From positions 1 through 64,000 of the forward strand of contig QANT01002974.1 in the NCBI GenBank assembly GCA_003254885.1: DNA of 64,000 nucleotides, written 5' to 3'. The position numbers and the translations under genes are program-made. Shown here piece after piece: positions 24,701 to 37,100 of the stretch; positions within the stretch are counted from its first letter, which is position 1, and each line of letters opens with the position of its first letter. The notes under the pieces were generated by a model. That model worked only from the letters and a program-made list of their open reading frames with translations, was not told the DNA's origin and ran no database searches. The stretch comes from Purshia tridentata (taxonomy: Eukaryota; Streptophyta; Magnoliopsida; Rosales; Rosaceae).

Positions 24701-24957
24701 TCCCATAATATTTGTGTATCTCTTTCTGTCATACATCTGTATATTATATATAGAGATAAATTAAAGGTATACCTTGGGCCGCTGCAGAACTCATAGAGCT
24801 TGCCACGGGTGGAGAAGATGATGAGGGCAACCTCAGCATCGCATAAAAGTGAGAGCTCGTAGGCCTTCTTGAGCAACCCATTCTTTCTCTTTGAAAATGT
24901 TACTTGTCGATTTATCTTGTTCTCGATCCTCTTCAGCTCCACCTTCCCTCTACCCAT
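21730..24957 (-). CDS. SEP4: SEPALLATA-type MADS-box factor, SEP4/AGL3-like
   Basis: Eight exons encode about 244 residues. Exon 1 (24773-24957) is again 185 bp and encodes [20 protein letters not shown] and [20 protein letters not shown], ending FCSGP. Then come [19 protein letters not shown], the K domain ([40 protein letters not shown]) and a C-terminal SEP motif ending [14 protein letters not shown] plus the GWML end favours the SEP4/AGL3 branch over SEP1/2 or SEP3, but this is a judgement from residues and not a tree. SEP proteins bridge floral MADS complexes. The gene lies upstream of AP1 in the same direction, as RIN lies next to MACROCALYX in tomato. Intron 1 carries a GC-richer insertion (23850-24230). 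Confidence 0.88.
23850..24230. mobile_element. Possible hAT-like non-autonomous insertion in SEP intron 1
   Basis: This stretch is clearly richer in G and C than the surrounding intron. It starts with ctaggggtgggtcggatgat, which resembles the taggggtgggc ends of plant hAT elements. It holds cggtaaccg-type words near both ends (gtaaccggcagttacc, cagtaaccgacaccagcc) and a CACCAC run. I did not identify a clean terminal inverted repeat or an 8-bp target duplication. Confidence 0.35.
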
Positions 24958-24959
24958 TC

Positions 24960-25300
24960 TTTTATTTTATCTTTTATTTATTGCTATTATTAGTACAACT
25001 ACAACTCGATCCTCCTGATATGTGTGTTTATAATATGGTAGTATGGTACTAGGTTTTGTTTTCATTTTATATATATATATAGAGAGAGAGACTTGGGGTT
25101 GGGTTGAGTCATGGTTGTTGTTGTTGTTCCTTGGTTTAGCTTAAGAGAACAAGGAGCTCGAGAAAAGAATAAACAGAAGAGTACTACAGTCTGTTTTCTT
25201 TCCTTGTTTCTTTTTTTTTTTCAGTTTAATTTCTTTCTTAAAGAAAAATATAATCAAAGAAGCTATTATTGAAATTTTTAACCGTACATATTATTTCTGT
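24960..25300. promoter_or_regulatory. SEP upstream region
   Basis: A TA-rich run (25067-25081) and a GA run (25082-25090) lie about 110-130 bp upstream of the SEP start and could hold the TATA box. I could not place individual elements. Confidence 0.3.
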
Positions 25301-25309
25301 AAATATATT

Positions 25310-25900
25310 AAAGGGTAAATAATTATTTTGGTCCCTAGACTATTACACTTGTATGAGTTTGGTCCCCAGACTTTTAATTTAGAAAATAAAGGACTCTGAC
25401 TTTTTAATTTTGTCAATTGAAGACTTTTCTATCAATTCACACATTTTTTATCCAAATTTATGTTTTTATAGCACCATGTAAAGTCTTTTTTTAAGGCATT
25501 AATTATTTTGGTCCCTAGACTATTACACTTGTATCAGTTTGGTCCCCAGACTTTTAATTTGGAAAATAAAGGACTCTGACTTTTTAATTTTGTCAATTGA
25601 AGACTTTTCCATCAATTCACACATTTTTTTATCAAAATTTATGTTTTTATAGCACCATATAAAGTCCTTTTTTAAGGCAAAATGGTTCATTTCATTTAAA
25701 GTTTACCATTTTTTTCTCATGTATCATTTTTACCTCCTTCATTTCTCACTAAATTTGGATGAAAAATATGTAAATTGACAGAAAAATCCTCAATTAGCAA
25801 AATTAAAAAAGTCAGAATCCTTAATTTTTCAAATTAAAAATCTAGGACCTAAACTGATATAAGTGTAATAGTCTATGGACCAAAAGACTTTTTATCGTAT
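25310..25900. repeat. Foldback element with tandemly duplicated left arm
   Basis: Two direct copies (25310-25497 and 25498-25680) contain cctagactattacacttgta, ggactctgactttttaattt and gtcaattgaagactttt. The stretch 25690-25900 holds the same words in inverted order (aaaaagtcagaatcctt, aagtgtaatagtctatgga). The ends are thus inverted repeats, as in a foldback or MITE-like element. A partial relative lies at 1640-1945. Confidence 0.65.
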
Positions 25901-28900
25901 ATTAAACGACGGACTGCCAAGCCCAGCATGTCAATGTCAACTAAATCTTAATTGGACATTCCCAACTTTAGTTATGGTTTCTAGGTGTCGATGATACAAT
26001 GGCCTAGGGACCCCACGTCTGCAAAACCCAGCAATTCCCCAGCTTTTTTCCCAATTTTTCCTTGCCACAATTATACCCCTCCAACAACAACCATTATGGC
26101 AATTAGAGCTTCACAATGAGAACAGTTGGATACGTACATGCCTCTTAATTTAATCACTTCATGAACCTCTTTTTTATTGCTTAGAACTTGACTAAACCAT
26201 TGTATCTCACGTGTTATTTCTCTAACATGTGCGTGCGTGTACGTAATATTAAAAAGCCCAGTAAAGCATTATCGATATCGTCCTTTGTTCCATGATGTGA
26301 AATGAATCCAATGTATGTAAGTCCCTGGATATTGAGTTGGTCTTTTGTTCGATTGTGATGTACGGTGGAGTCAACTGATGAAGTGGTGGTTGTGGTAGAC
26401 AGCAAGACCAATGGCATGGTTTGCAAGGCAATAGCGTTAAATCCAATTGGTCCAATATGGTACCCACAAAGATATACCTCAACCAAAATGGTTTGATATT
26501 TAACATTTCGTGAGGTGATTTCACATTTGTAACATAACAGAAATTGACGTGCAGTCGTTGTCAAAAGCACCAACAACGTGTCCACATTTTATTGGTGGAT
26601 AGGCTACAACACTACAACTCTGCTATTGCAGTCATGCCGGGGAATACACAGTGCAATCACCGCACGTCTCCCAGACCCGACTAGACAGATGACTGATCGT
26701 AACTACAGTGTAGCTACACTCAGCTAATCTCATTAACACGTGTCAACCGATTCCTCAAGGTATAACAAAAACGAAAATATTTAACCTCCAATGAAATATA
26801 TATGTTATTTAAAATGAATTCTTTTTGAAATTAAACACTCCAACAAATCATTATAAGTAAAATACTCAATTTTCCCTTGTTTGCAAATATGAAAATTCAA
26901 GTTGTCTTCCTCATATTAATAGTCAACATAAGTTCGAAATGTGCAGAGTCCTTGACATTTTGAATTGAATTTAATCATTTAAAGGTTTTTTATTTTAGAA
27001 GTGGATATACTTTTTTAATTAATATAAAAAACAGTACATTAGATAATCAAGCCATATATATTAATCGGTTTATAAATTCAGCAATCGTACAAAGTATGGC
27101 TATATCATTATGAGCAGTATTAATTGGCGTGGGCTTCGTAGACAAGGTACATTTAGGCTCAGGTAGGCCTTAGAAACATGCATAATTTGGAACTCTTTTG
27201 GGCTAAGTTGGGCCCAATTCCAGTCCAGTTGTCCTAGGAGACCTATTAAATGGAATGGGACCGACCCATTCTCAATGAATCAATGCCCAATCACTACACC
27301 TCTTAGGCCTTATGGTTTGAAATTGCTGTAATTATGAAAAAAGAACTGATTATGCTGTATAGTGAGGTAAAAGTGTTCGGTAAATTGTATTTTTAAAAGT
27401 GTTGTTAGCGTAAAAAAACATCTCCCACCGCATAAGCTGCTTTCATTTTTTACCAATTAAACACCAAAGATATGCCATGTTATTTTCAACACACCACAAT
27501 CCCAAATTAGGCATTAGACAAAAAGAGTAAACAATAAGGTTAATTATTTTAAATTTGTATTCTGATGATGAATTGATATTTCTTTGATTCATTGTTTCAT
27601 ATTTATAAATTTGAAATCTGGTTAATAATAATAGAATTCATATTTTGGGTATCCATACTTCATGTGTCCTTTCGGATTTGAGGAGAATAAACAAAACAAT
27701 GTATATTTAAGTTTTCTTTTTAGACATGTAGTTTGTCAATATGCATGACTCTTTAATTTGATAGATTTTGCATGTTTAAATGTGTGATGTAGATTTTATA
27801 ATAATGTAGCATCTCAAATATATTGCCTATATACGCAAGATATCATTTTCCCCAAGTGCTTCTGTAATGGTGTTGCCCCCAAAAACAAGCTAGGAGACAT
27901 AAGTGACGCCTTTTGGAAATGCCAAGTAATTTTGCTTGCTTTTGGAGACATAGAGGGTTGGAACATGGATGTGATAGAGAGCTGAGAGCACTATGTGTGT
28001 AGCTGCTATGGCCACGTACGTACTTTAATTGGTTTATGTATGACCATTAATGTCACACAGACTAGACTACTTGGTTAGCATCTAAGTTCAGATGTCGAGA
28101 CAAAGATTATAATGGCACAAAAAAAAGCATTTGATCATCTTTTTCATATATACTCATGCTCTGCAGTGTTTGAGAGATTCAAGTTGTTGGGTGTTCCATC
28201 ATGCAATATCGACAATGTGCACATATCCACATTCTTATCTTATCTAGAATACTCTTTTTTTCTTCACTCTTTAAAAACTTTATTTTGGGTAATGTTGGTA
28301 AGCCCAAATTGATTGCAAATGGAGAATATGCTTGCCAGCAATTAGAGTACTTGTGGACACTATGGCATTGGCCTATGGGTTGAGAATGGGGGACATCTTA
28401 GGGTATTATCCCATCCTGTCTTAGAAACAAAAAAAAAAGATTGGGTTTTGTGGGACTATCAATTCGGCCTTTGTTCCCGACTCTAAATAGCCTTCTGGGT
28501 ATCTTAAGAGAAACCCTTAAATTTCCAATAGCTAGTTTGATCAATTCTACAACAAATTAAGACACCAAATATAACCAAGGACTTATTAACTATACTAGCC
28601 TTGATTTTGCAATTGTTAGTTTTGATCAATCTACAACTAGACCCAGGTTGATCAATCTGAAAATTTTGATTTTGTCCTTTCGAATTAAGATATGACAGAT
28701 TAGAATTCATGTACTAAATTTAAAAAAAATTCAAAGTTCATAGACTAAAAATAAAAAAATCCTTTTCATTTAGAGTCTTGCAAGACCTAGGGCTGCAACT
28801 CGATTCTATAGGTTGAGCGGGTTGGAATGTCAACCAAAACTGGACGTGTCTTTTACAATAAGTTCTGAATTCATGTTCCACGGATTAGACGAGTAGACAA

Positions 28901-29968
28901 CCTATGTGACAAGCAAGCAACCATACTCGGTCAAGTTAAAAATATTCACCACTCAAATCCAATCCGTGAATCAATTTATAAATTCAATGCATCTGCATTG
29001 TCCGAATTGTGTTTTGTTTTTAGTATGTTGAACATGGCAAAAAGGCACACGAGCTGAAACATAGGGCAACTCGATCAGATGGAGATGGGACTTATGGGAA
29101 AATGAAGACCATGAAAGTTAATTTTTAGAATGTATGGTGCAGAACAAAAGAAAGCTACACAACATGCATGTTGATGAGCTGAACATGAATCTATCTATCC
29201 AAGATATACAGGATTGGCTAGAGATCGAGCATGCAAAACACAATTTAATTTCTTCTGCCAATATTGTGAGTCGCGACAAGCATTATGTGTGTATGAGTAT
29301 GACCCATTGGCATTGGAGTTTGCAGGCACTCTTAACACTTGGGCCCGCCTAAAATTTCAAAATTAAAACTGTTAATATGTAGTCTTCACAAATTCATTCT
29401 ACACTTTAAGAATGTAAATATAAAGTGAACTTGTACCCTGCCTTAAAAATGAGACGGAAAAGGTAATATTAAGCAATTTGTTGCAGCGCTTGGCTGTTAT
29501 AAAAAACTTACCAAATACTCGATGATGAGTATCCGTAAAAGGAAAAAAGTGAAACCGTCCGTATAAGAGAACAATTTGTATATATATACATTTGTGTGGA
29601 TAGTCCAATCAACTTAGAGTAATGTAATTTCATTTTATCTTCATGACGTAGGCCCTTCACAGACCTAGATATCAGACATATATACAAAGCACGTATCCCT
29701 GGAAAATGTGCTTCATCCTTCTAATTCATTTCTTACCACTAGTGATCTGAAAAATGCAGAAAAAGTCTTGCAGTGTGAAAATGATAGGTTAACCATGATG
29801 ATATATCATATATTCATATATATCTAGCTAGGTACGTTAAATGCATAAAGTTTAATTCAATTCCTATATGCTTAATGTACAAAACATTATAAGGTCGAAT
29901 CAGTTACTGTCAAGCTGGGCCTTATGAGTTCAACTGGTGCATCTGAATTAATCACATAGTGGCCATGC

Positions 29969-29974
<6 letters not shown>

Positions 29975-30001
<27 letters not shown>
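29975..30001. repeat. TA microsatellite
   Basis: About 13 TA units, in the SEP-cyclase spacer. Confidence 0.85.
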
Positions 30002-31104
30002 GGGCTCTTTCTTTCATCAAATGATTCTTTAAATAAACTTATTTAATGAATCTCTTATGGGATTCACTCTACAAAGATGATCATGCATAATATAATTTAT
30101 TTTTTTGTCTATATTAAAGGATTATTTTTGTAAAAAATAAAGTAAATCACAAACTATTTGACCATTAATGATTAAATAGTCACTATTTTAAGTGTTTATC
30201 GAAAATATGTTGTTTTTATATTTGTTTGATTAAAATTAAATATCTTAATTGTTTTCAATTTGTCTAATTTTCATATAATGGGTCCCATGATAAATTTCAT
30301 AAATAATTTTATTGAAGGAAATATCAATGAAAATGTCACGTATATATATAGGGCCACTTAATTAATTAATTAATTAGTTTCCAAACATATATATGATGAT
30401 CATATTGATACTACTACCAGGTCGATGATATGTAAGAAATTGAATAAGGAGTTCACCTCAGACACCATGATTTACCATACCAAATAGGGGATTTAAAATC
30501 ATGAAAATCTTTCACATTTAATTTGATGAAGCCAAGACATTGACTACTTGAACCCTCATTGACGGAACCTAGGTAATTGATACATCAAAGTTGATGTTGG
30601 TCATGGTCGTAAATGACATCATGCACATGAAGGGCGGGTAGGTACGTGTGTAATTCTGGTTCGTAAGATCGCACGTACTAACACGCACACTGGCGGCAGC
30701 GCAACACCAATGCATGGGGGACTGTGAATTTGTGCGTGAAGGGGTCAAATCTCGATTAACTAACCAAAGAGCTCGATATATCAAAAGGAGGAAAAAGATG
30801 GAAGATAAAGGCTGTTCGATCATGTCGGTCTGGTGTTCTTTATGCATTAAAAGGCCACTCTCACAATAATTAGTTTCTCTTGGTGGGACTTGGACAACAG
30901 ATCGATATATCATCGATCTACTGCATATTAATTTTTAGTTGTTGTAGACTTATAGTTACAAAGAAATCATGTTGAAAATTACAAGGCCTCATCACCCACG
31001 CATATGCCTCAGTTTAGTCAAGATCACATCACTATGTGTTAATTAATTAAAGCGATATTGAGGCAATTGTGAGTCAAAGAATGCTAGTTTAGTTTTCAAC
31101 ATAA

Positions 31105-31152
31105 AGCTAGTGAGCTAGTGAGCTAGTGAGCTAGTGAGTTACTGAGTTACTG
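31105..31152. repeat. 8-bp tandem repeat
   Basis: Units of gagctagt are followed by two of gagttact. Seven or so units differ by one or two bases. Confidence 0.85.
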
Positions 31153-32329
31153 AGTTAGGTTTGGTGGAGATGAGCTAGAATGAGCTGGAGTTGGCTAATT
31201 TAGTTTATTAATTAACCTTAATTTAGAACAAAATTGCATGTAGTTTGTTGATTTGAGTCCTACAATTAATGAACATGTGATTCACGAATCAACGATTTAT
31301 GCATAGATGATTGTGTGTCTAGCAAAGCTTTGCAATTGTAATTATTAATTGGGGTGGGTCCTAAAATTAATATAGATAGTTAGGATGCAGATAATTGTGC
31401 TTAAAGTAATAATAAAACTAAAATGTCCCGGAAGAGGAGGAGGAAGAGGAGGAAGAAGAAGAGGCAGACAGATATTACCGGGCCATGCATATACAAATCA
31501 GAGGAGGCAGCCAAATATTACTGGGCCATAGCCAATCTAAGCCAGTCAAAAATCACTTGGCTAACAAATTAGCTTTCATTTTATTTTATTTATTAAATAA
31601 CGAGTGACTTCAACGCTTAAAAAAGGTGGGTATACTGGCCACTGGGTAGCAATATCAATATGGTCATCTACCAACAAATTCTCTAATTCTATAATGACAT
31701 GCACATAAAAGTCAGCAAGCAGTAAGCAGTACATGCATGCCTATATCCCCATAGCTAGGCCATAGCCAACAACAACCCCACTAGAGACCCCAATTCCCAC
31801 CTTAAGGATTAGAATTCAGAAGCCCTAGAATCCAATGTAGCACTGCTCTTTGCCCTCCCCCACCATCCCCATCACTACTACTTAAACCTCTCGTTAATTT
31901 AAATCAATTTCACAGCCTGAAAATATCGAGAAGGATGCAATTAAAGCTTTAATTTGTTTCCTTTCTACTACTTATACCCCACTTTCTTCTATTACTAAAG
32001 CACGTACAAATTCACATAATGTGGCACTCTTCCTAAAACACCCTCCAGCATTTTTAAGGCTCAATTTTATTTTGGGTCCTTAAGGTTTTTATAGCATTAA
32101 TTTTTTTAATTTTCAATAATGATATGTAAAATATATGACTAATAAACATTATGACCAAAAAAAACCAAAATTAGAATAATTAAAATTATAGAAATTTAAG
32201 ATTAAATACCAAGTTTCAATACTTTTTTACAAAATCAGTTTTGCTCATAATTTTTAGGTTTGGCTACTAACTAATGAACTTGATTTTTAGAATAGGTCAC
32301 AAATTTACAACTCATTTGTTTTGGGCTTT

Positions 32330-32780
32330 ATTTGTTTGGCAAATTTGCCCTTCTATTGTCCTTTGGCCCACATAATGTTTGACAAATTTGCCCTTCTATT
32401 ATCCTTTGGCGCACATATGATAGGTCTTAGATAAAATTTATAAAGTTTTGATAAAATTGTCCTTGATACTTTTTTATTGTCTTATAAATTAGTTAATATA
32501 ATCTCAACTTTAGTTTTAGTTGTGACTGTACGACACTCAATTTCAAATTCAGTTGTGACTGAATGACAATCCCAGCTAAAATGTGATACAGTCACAATTA
32601 AGTTGTGACTGAATTGATTTTTTTTTTAAGAGAAATTGTATTACAATATAGTATAAATAAAGGTCAAATCAATACTTTTATTCAAAACAATACTTAGTAT
32701 AGTGGTGGGAGTTGTTTTTTTCAACTTAGCAAGACAATCACAACTAAATTGTAGACAGTCACAGTTAAGATGTGATTGGA
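32330..32780. repeat. Cluster of short direct and inverted repeats
   Basis: The string caaatttgcccttctatt occurs twice about 50 bp apart, each time followed by tcctttggc. Downstream, gttgtgactg and its inverse cagtcaca recur between 32519 and 32770. Such subterminal repeats are common in non-autonomous DNA transposons, but no element ends were defined. Confidence 0.4.
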
Positions 32781-34144
32781 TTATTTTTTTTAGTTTTAAT
32801 ACAATATAGTATAAATTAATGTAATAGTATATATGTAATATATATATATTATTGTAGTGGCATGTGATGTAATATTTGTGAATTATAGTACCCTTTACTA
32901 TATTATTATGTTTGACTTTTCAACTAGTACCTAATCTAAAATGCTATTAAATTTTGGTACCTAAACTAAAAAATTATTGAAATTTGGTATTTAAAGTCAA
33001 TTAACCTATTTTAATAACCATAATTCATTTTAATTTACATAAAATATATATTTTTTTGTTACTACCTAATATATTAATTCTTCTCTTTCCATATCTCCTC
33101 TTTATACATTAAAAAATACTATAATCTTCTCTTGCCCTTAGCTGATCTTAAATTTGCGTCTTCTTCATAATAACTGCATCTCTCTTTGCTTGCTAAGTCA
33201 CCATGAATTTCTTATTTTGTCAACCTAGCATGCATGTATTTTCAATTATAATATTTATACTTTTAAATTACATAAGATTGGAAAACAATCATATGACCCC
33301 AAAGCTTGCTTCGCACTAGTGGGTTGACATATTTGTTGCATTATATTGTGCATATATATCAACAACTCCGTATATATAAACTCGAAAGAAACAAAGAAAT
33401 ACATTTGATTCAGCATTAACTGGATCCTTGTTTCATTGGGAGAATTAATATATAGGTTGGGGTTTGTTTGTGATAACTATTTTGTGCATCTCTAATATTG
33501 GTGGGTTTTGTGTTTTAAAATTGGGGTTTTTATGATGCTTTAGTTATTAGATTATTCTCAAATCAACTTTTTACGATGAAGATTTAAGAATATTCTAATA
33601 ACCAAGACATCATAACAAAAAAATCCATGGGTATTACGGAAAAAAGAGAGCTGCAATATGAAATAGAGAATTACAGCTTTTTTTATAAAAAAAAAATATC
33701 AGAACTTGTATAATAAACGTGTTAAAAGAGATAAAAATTATGAATTAAAATATTTTAAACATTTAAAGGGATGGATTTGAAAATATAAATATATATATCT
33801 AAAAAAAATAAAAAAATTCAAAGGAGTGCACAAATTAAAAAAAAAAAAGGTGTGTGAAAATCATCCCTCATTAAGATAATATCGTCTAAAAGTTAGGACC
33901 AATTATTTGGCATTGGTCACATTATATATCAATTTGGAACAAAAAAAAAATTTAGGTATAAAATTAGGATACATAATATTTTGAGTACCTAATTAGGAGA
34001 AAATCAAAGTTCTTGTACCAAAAATTAAAACAAAAAAGTCCAATTAAATATGTTGTTGATCGAGTTACTACTACCAGTACTACGTCTACTGCTTAAATTT
34101 TTGTTGCAAATTAATTAAGTGCATATATTAATATTAAATTGCAG

Positions 34145-37100
34145 AACATAGATGGGGGTTGGGGATTGCATATAGAAGGGCCTAGCACAATGTTCGGTAC
34201 AGCTCTGTCGTATGTGACTTTGAGATTGCTTGGAGAGGAAATGGACGGTGGTGATGGCGCCATGGACAAGGCAAGAAAATGGATTCTTGATCGTGATGGG
34301 GTCACCAACATCCCATCATGGGGAAAGATGTGGCTTTCAGTAAGCATACATGCATTGCCCTACAAATTAGTGTGCTCAAATTTTATTTTATATTTTATAT
34401 TTATAATACTGTGGTCCTAATTAAAGGTCGGTTTATATATGAAACTATAGCTACCAGAAAAACAAAGGATACTTATTATATGTATGCATTAACAAAATCT
34501 TCATTATTATTGTTGTAGGCCATGTGGTTTTTTTATATTTTATTATATTATACTTATTATATAAAAATAGAGCCTCTCTTTTAGACTAAGCACTTAGTTT
34601 TAGGCCTCTTTTTTTCTATTTTTCCCCATCTTATTTTCCAATTCCCAACTAATTATTTTAAGAAAATGTTAAATTAAATTTACTTGTTTTACATACTTTC
34701 ATTGTGCCCATGCCTAATTATGTACGAGTAGATCAATCGCTTACTATACATCCTTAATTCCCACTTATAAGATCACTTTTAATCAAAACTTTTTATTACG
34801 AATCCAAAGATTATCTTCTATTTCTTTATTTTGTTATTAAACCCTACTCTTATATTTGTGATATAAGGTTTGGATACAAAATCAAGAAAAAATAAGTATA
34901 ATAAAACTAAGAGTTATCCTCTATACTTGTCTTGTGGTAACTGTAGCGATACACACATATATATATATATAGCTATCATGCACTAATTATGTATGTTTGA
35001 TTTGGTAGGTACTTGGTGTATATGAATGGAGGGGCAACAATCCACTGCCTCCCGAATTGTGGCTCTTACCTTACTTTCTCCCAATACACCCAGGTTTAAT
35101 TTTTTTTTCATATATCTCATCGTTAATTAATTAATATTAATATTGATTTATGACAATCTTACTTCTTTCTCCGCAGAAAAAAATAAAACAATCATGGGTT
35201 TCTCTTCAATTTTCTTCTTCTAATTACATATATATATGTAATTATTTTTAATTTACGCTTGCATGTGATTGGAGGGAATTGAAAAATAAAAGAAATTAAT
35301 GTTGAAATAAAATGATATATGGATGATGATTGATGATGGTGCAGGTCGACTGTGGTGTCACTGTAGGATGGTTTATCTGCCCATGTCGTATTTATATGGG
35401 CAGAGATTTGTGGGTCCCATTGACGCCCTGGTTTTATCCCTCAGAAGAGAGCTTTATACCTTTCCCTATCACCTCATTGACTGGGACCAAGCAAGAAATC
35501 TTTGTGCTAAGGTACTACCTACCTACTCATTAATATTCTACCTTTTCTATTTCTCATTTGTTTATCAAAATAAAAATAAAATAATATATTCAGAAATTTC
35601 CAAACACACATCACGGGGAGCCCTTTTGTTAAGATCGATATATCTCATTTTAATCATGACTAGGTATCACATGTGAGATTCATTTTGTATTAGAGTTTGA
35701 TGATCCAAAATCTTATATTTTATAAGTCTCTAATTTGTGCTAAAAAAATGAAACAAATCTAAAACCATTAAAATATTTAATTATGATCGAGCAAATAAAT
35801 GGATGAGCATATATGTTTAAATGGTTTCCTATTTGTGTTTTAGATGTTTTAAAGATGAGTCTTTAATGGAGACTTAGAAAATAAACGATTGTGATCATCA
35901 AACTACAATGTGGAATGTTTCTACAAATAATACCTCATCTTTACTATTATAAAACCATGAGACAATTTTAGTGTTATAAGCTTTACCAAATTTTAAATTA
36001 TTATAAATATTCTTTATTTAATCTAATAAGTAAGGGTATAATTGTAAAATATAAAAATTAAAATAAAATTTTAAAGACCCCCATTATCTTAAAAAGGTGG
36101 AGAGAATGATGAGAATTTATTAAACATTATATATTGAGTGGGTGCAGCTATTTGTTTTTATTCTTTTATTCTATTAGGTTCAATAAAAGTGTTTATTTAA
36201 TTTAGAAACTTATATAATTGTTGAATTTAACATACAAATATTAAAATAAATTTATTCTTTAAGTACATTATCTTTCACTTATTTCTCAAATCAAGTGCCT
36301 CAGGCCCTCAAGTGAGGATCAAAATACCAAATATGGGTAGACAAATTTGAAAAGAGGTAATTAATTAATGGGGTACAAATAGAGCTCCATTTTATATAAA
36401 CACAAATATGTAGTTTATTAGATATGCTCCAAGACTCCAAGTAACCAATGAGGTGTGCGTTTATCGATACACACCAGTGCAAGTCAAATGATCCTATATA
36501 GAAATATATATATATATATGTCTACTCAAAAGCAAGTCAAATCTGTAGGAAGGGTGTAAAACCCAACTGGCTACCATTTTAATATCAGAAGGAGTCATTT
36601 GAAATCAAACAAGTTAGAATTGGAATGGCTCCTTTCTAATCAAATCTGATCTCCTGACATCATATGTTTTCCACAATATATCGATCACCTACTAACTTTT
36701 TTAAATATAAGACAACAATATGAATAAGATCATTTAACTTTTCAAAATAAATATAATTTAAAAGGTGTGGTGGGGCAATAAGGTTAGATCTAAAATTTGA
36801 ATATTTTGATGTTTTGATATACATGTGTTCCAATTCAAAACGAGAAATATATTTTATAAATTAAAATTAAAATATTTTGAGCCACGTATTATCTTTGGAC
36901 TCCATAGTTGCTTAGGTACGTTCAATTAAAGTTGATGAGTGCTAGCTAGGATGACAACATTTTGATACCTTATATATGTTCCCTTCTTTTCTAATAGAGG
37001 TGAGGTGTACCAATTAATACAAGTAGGTCCAACTTCTATTAAGAATATAGTATACATGCATGTAATATAAAAATTGTGGAATTATTGTTTAAAGTTTTTT

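Larger units (their letters stand above)
25900..34140. other. Gene-poor, repeat-rich spacer between SEP and cyclase
   Basis: I examined 8.2 kb on both strands and saw no conserved protein. It holds a long TA run (29975-30001), an 8-bp repeat (31105-31152), short repeats at 32330-32780, and low-complexity A/T tracts. A sequence at about 28790 (tagggctgcaactcga) resembles hAT element ends. No N-terminal cyclase exons were found here. The short open frames (28112-28312, 29134-29352, 30569-30913) lack recognisable motifs. Confidence 0.5.

Noticed and set aside
21730-24957. SEP1/2 or SEP3 identity
   Set aside because: FCSGPS and GYVPGWML fit SEP4/AGL3 better, though only a tree would exclude SEP1/2.
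30569-30913. Minus-strand frame of 114 residues
   Set aside because: No recognisable motif or splice context in a repeat-rich spacer.
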